NCBI GenBank assembly: GCA_002427995.1 | Contig: DIZV01000023.1 | Location: 1 to 14,141, forward strand | Direction: 5' to 3' | DNA: 14,141 bases | From: Chloroflexi bacterium UBA6019 | GTDB lineage: Bacteria; Chloroflexota; Dormibacteria; Dormibacterales; Dormibacteraceae | Shown: one piece after another, positions 13,806 through 14,141 of the stretch | Layout: every line of letters begins with the position of its first letter | How positions within the stretch are numbered: the stretch's first letter is position 1 | The notes under the pieces: model-generated | Databases searched by the model: none | What the model was told of the DNA's origin: nothing | Seen by the model: only the letters and a program-made list of their open reading frames with translations | Translations under genes and position numbers: made by a program

Positions 13806-14141
13806 GTGGCAGAGGGGAGAGGGGCCGGCTTGTGGGATCGCGCGCTGGGCGGCAGGCTCTGGCGAAACGGCGACTTCATGCGGCTCTGGGTCGGGCAGAC
13901 CGTCAGTGAGGCGGGCACTGAGGTCAGCCTACTGGCGGTGCCAACGGTCGCCATCCTGCTCCTCCACGCGACGCCGTTCCAGGTGGGCCTCCTCACCGCG
14001 CTCGAGTTCCTGCCTTTCCCCGTCCTCGGCCTCATCGCCGGCGTCTACGCCGACCGGCTCCGGCGGCGGCCGCTCATGATCGCTTCCGACGTCGGCCGGA
14101 TGGTGGCGCTGGCGACCATCCCCGCCGCCTTTGGTTTCGGA
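13806..14141 (+). CDS. MFS transporter, N-terminal part (partial)
   Basis: The frame is open from GTG 13806 to the end of the window (112 codons). It encodes LWRNGDFMRLWVGQTVSEAGTEVS, the typical opening of efflux-type major facilitator proteins (MFS_3, EntS- or macrolide-efflux-like). Helix 1-2 segments follow (LLAVPTVAILLL, then FQVGLLTALEFLPFPVLGLIAGVYADRLRRRPLMIASD). The GxxADRxxRRxxM loop between helices 2 and 3 is the MFS signature. The product would be a twelve-helix exporter; the substrate is unknown. The start is uncertain: GAGG lies 10 nt before GTG 13806, and TTG 13830 is an in-frame alternative. The gene is cut by the window edge. Confidence 0.88.
   Translation, partial: MAEGRGAGLWDRALGGRLWRNGDFMRLWVGQTVSEAGTEVSLLAVPTVAILLLHATPFQVGLLTALEFLPFPVLGLIAGVYADRLRRRPLMIASDVGRMVALATIPAAFGFG

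Overview
The window is a G+C-rich stretch of ordinary-looking bacterial chromosome with tightly packed genes and no insertion sequence, phage gene, CRISPR array, rRNA or convincing tRNA. An F420-type (DDN family) nitroreductase, GTG/TTG starts, several genes without Shine-Dalgarno sequences, a GT87 glycosyltransferase and a 4-hydroxybenzoyl-CoA-reductase-like molybdoenzyme fit a high-GC terrestrial lineage such as Dormibacterota/Chloroflexota or a neighbour of Actinomycetota. This placement is inference; nothing here fixes the taxonomy.

Layout. 1-66 is the tail of an unidentified gene. 206-640 (-) encodes a DDN-family F420-dependent oxidoreductase and 696-1067 (-) a YbjQ/UPF0145 protein. From 1179 to 4178 (+) runs a metal-homeostasis cluster: a Fur/Zur-type repressor, then a substrate-binding lipoprotein, an ATPase and a permease of a Zn/Mn ABC importer, the last three joined by 4-bp ATGA overlaps. 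4277-5251 (+) is an EamA/DMT exporter. Convergent to it, 9145-5258 (-) is a three-gene operon for a molybdenum hydroxylase (Fe-S, Mo and FAD subunits). Its FAD subunit carries the four-cysteine insertion typical of 4-hydroxybenzoyl-CoA reductase. Divergent from that operon is a membrane diguanylate cyclase (9239-10420, +). It is followed by a 150-bp, highly structured leader and a GT87 membrane glycosyltransferase (10571-11839, +). Convergent to this is oligoendopeptidase F (13684-11843, -). The window ends inside an MFS transporter (13806 onward, +).

Main observations. (1) Three closely related 13-bp imperfect palindromes lie upstream of the Fur-family gene (1145-1157), the transporter operon (1568-1580) and the DDN gene (663-675). 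They look like the operators of a small local zinc (or other metal) regulon. (2) The leader at 10421-10570 can fold into consecutive hairpins with mutually exclusive alternatives, one of which would cover the Shine-Dalgarno sequence. It shares short motifs with c-di-GMP-I riboswitches but does not match that class fully, and it lies between a diguanylate cyclase and a glycosyltransferase. (3) Several genes have a -10-like hexamer 6-7 nt before the start codon and no ribosome binding site, which suggests leaderless transcripts.
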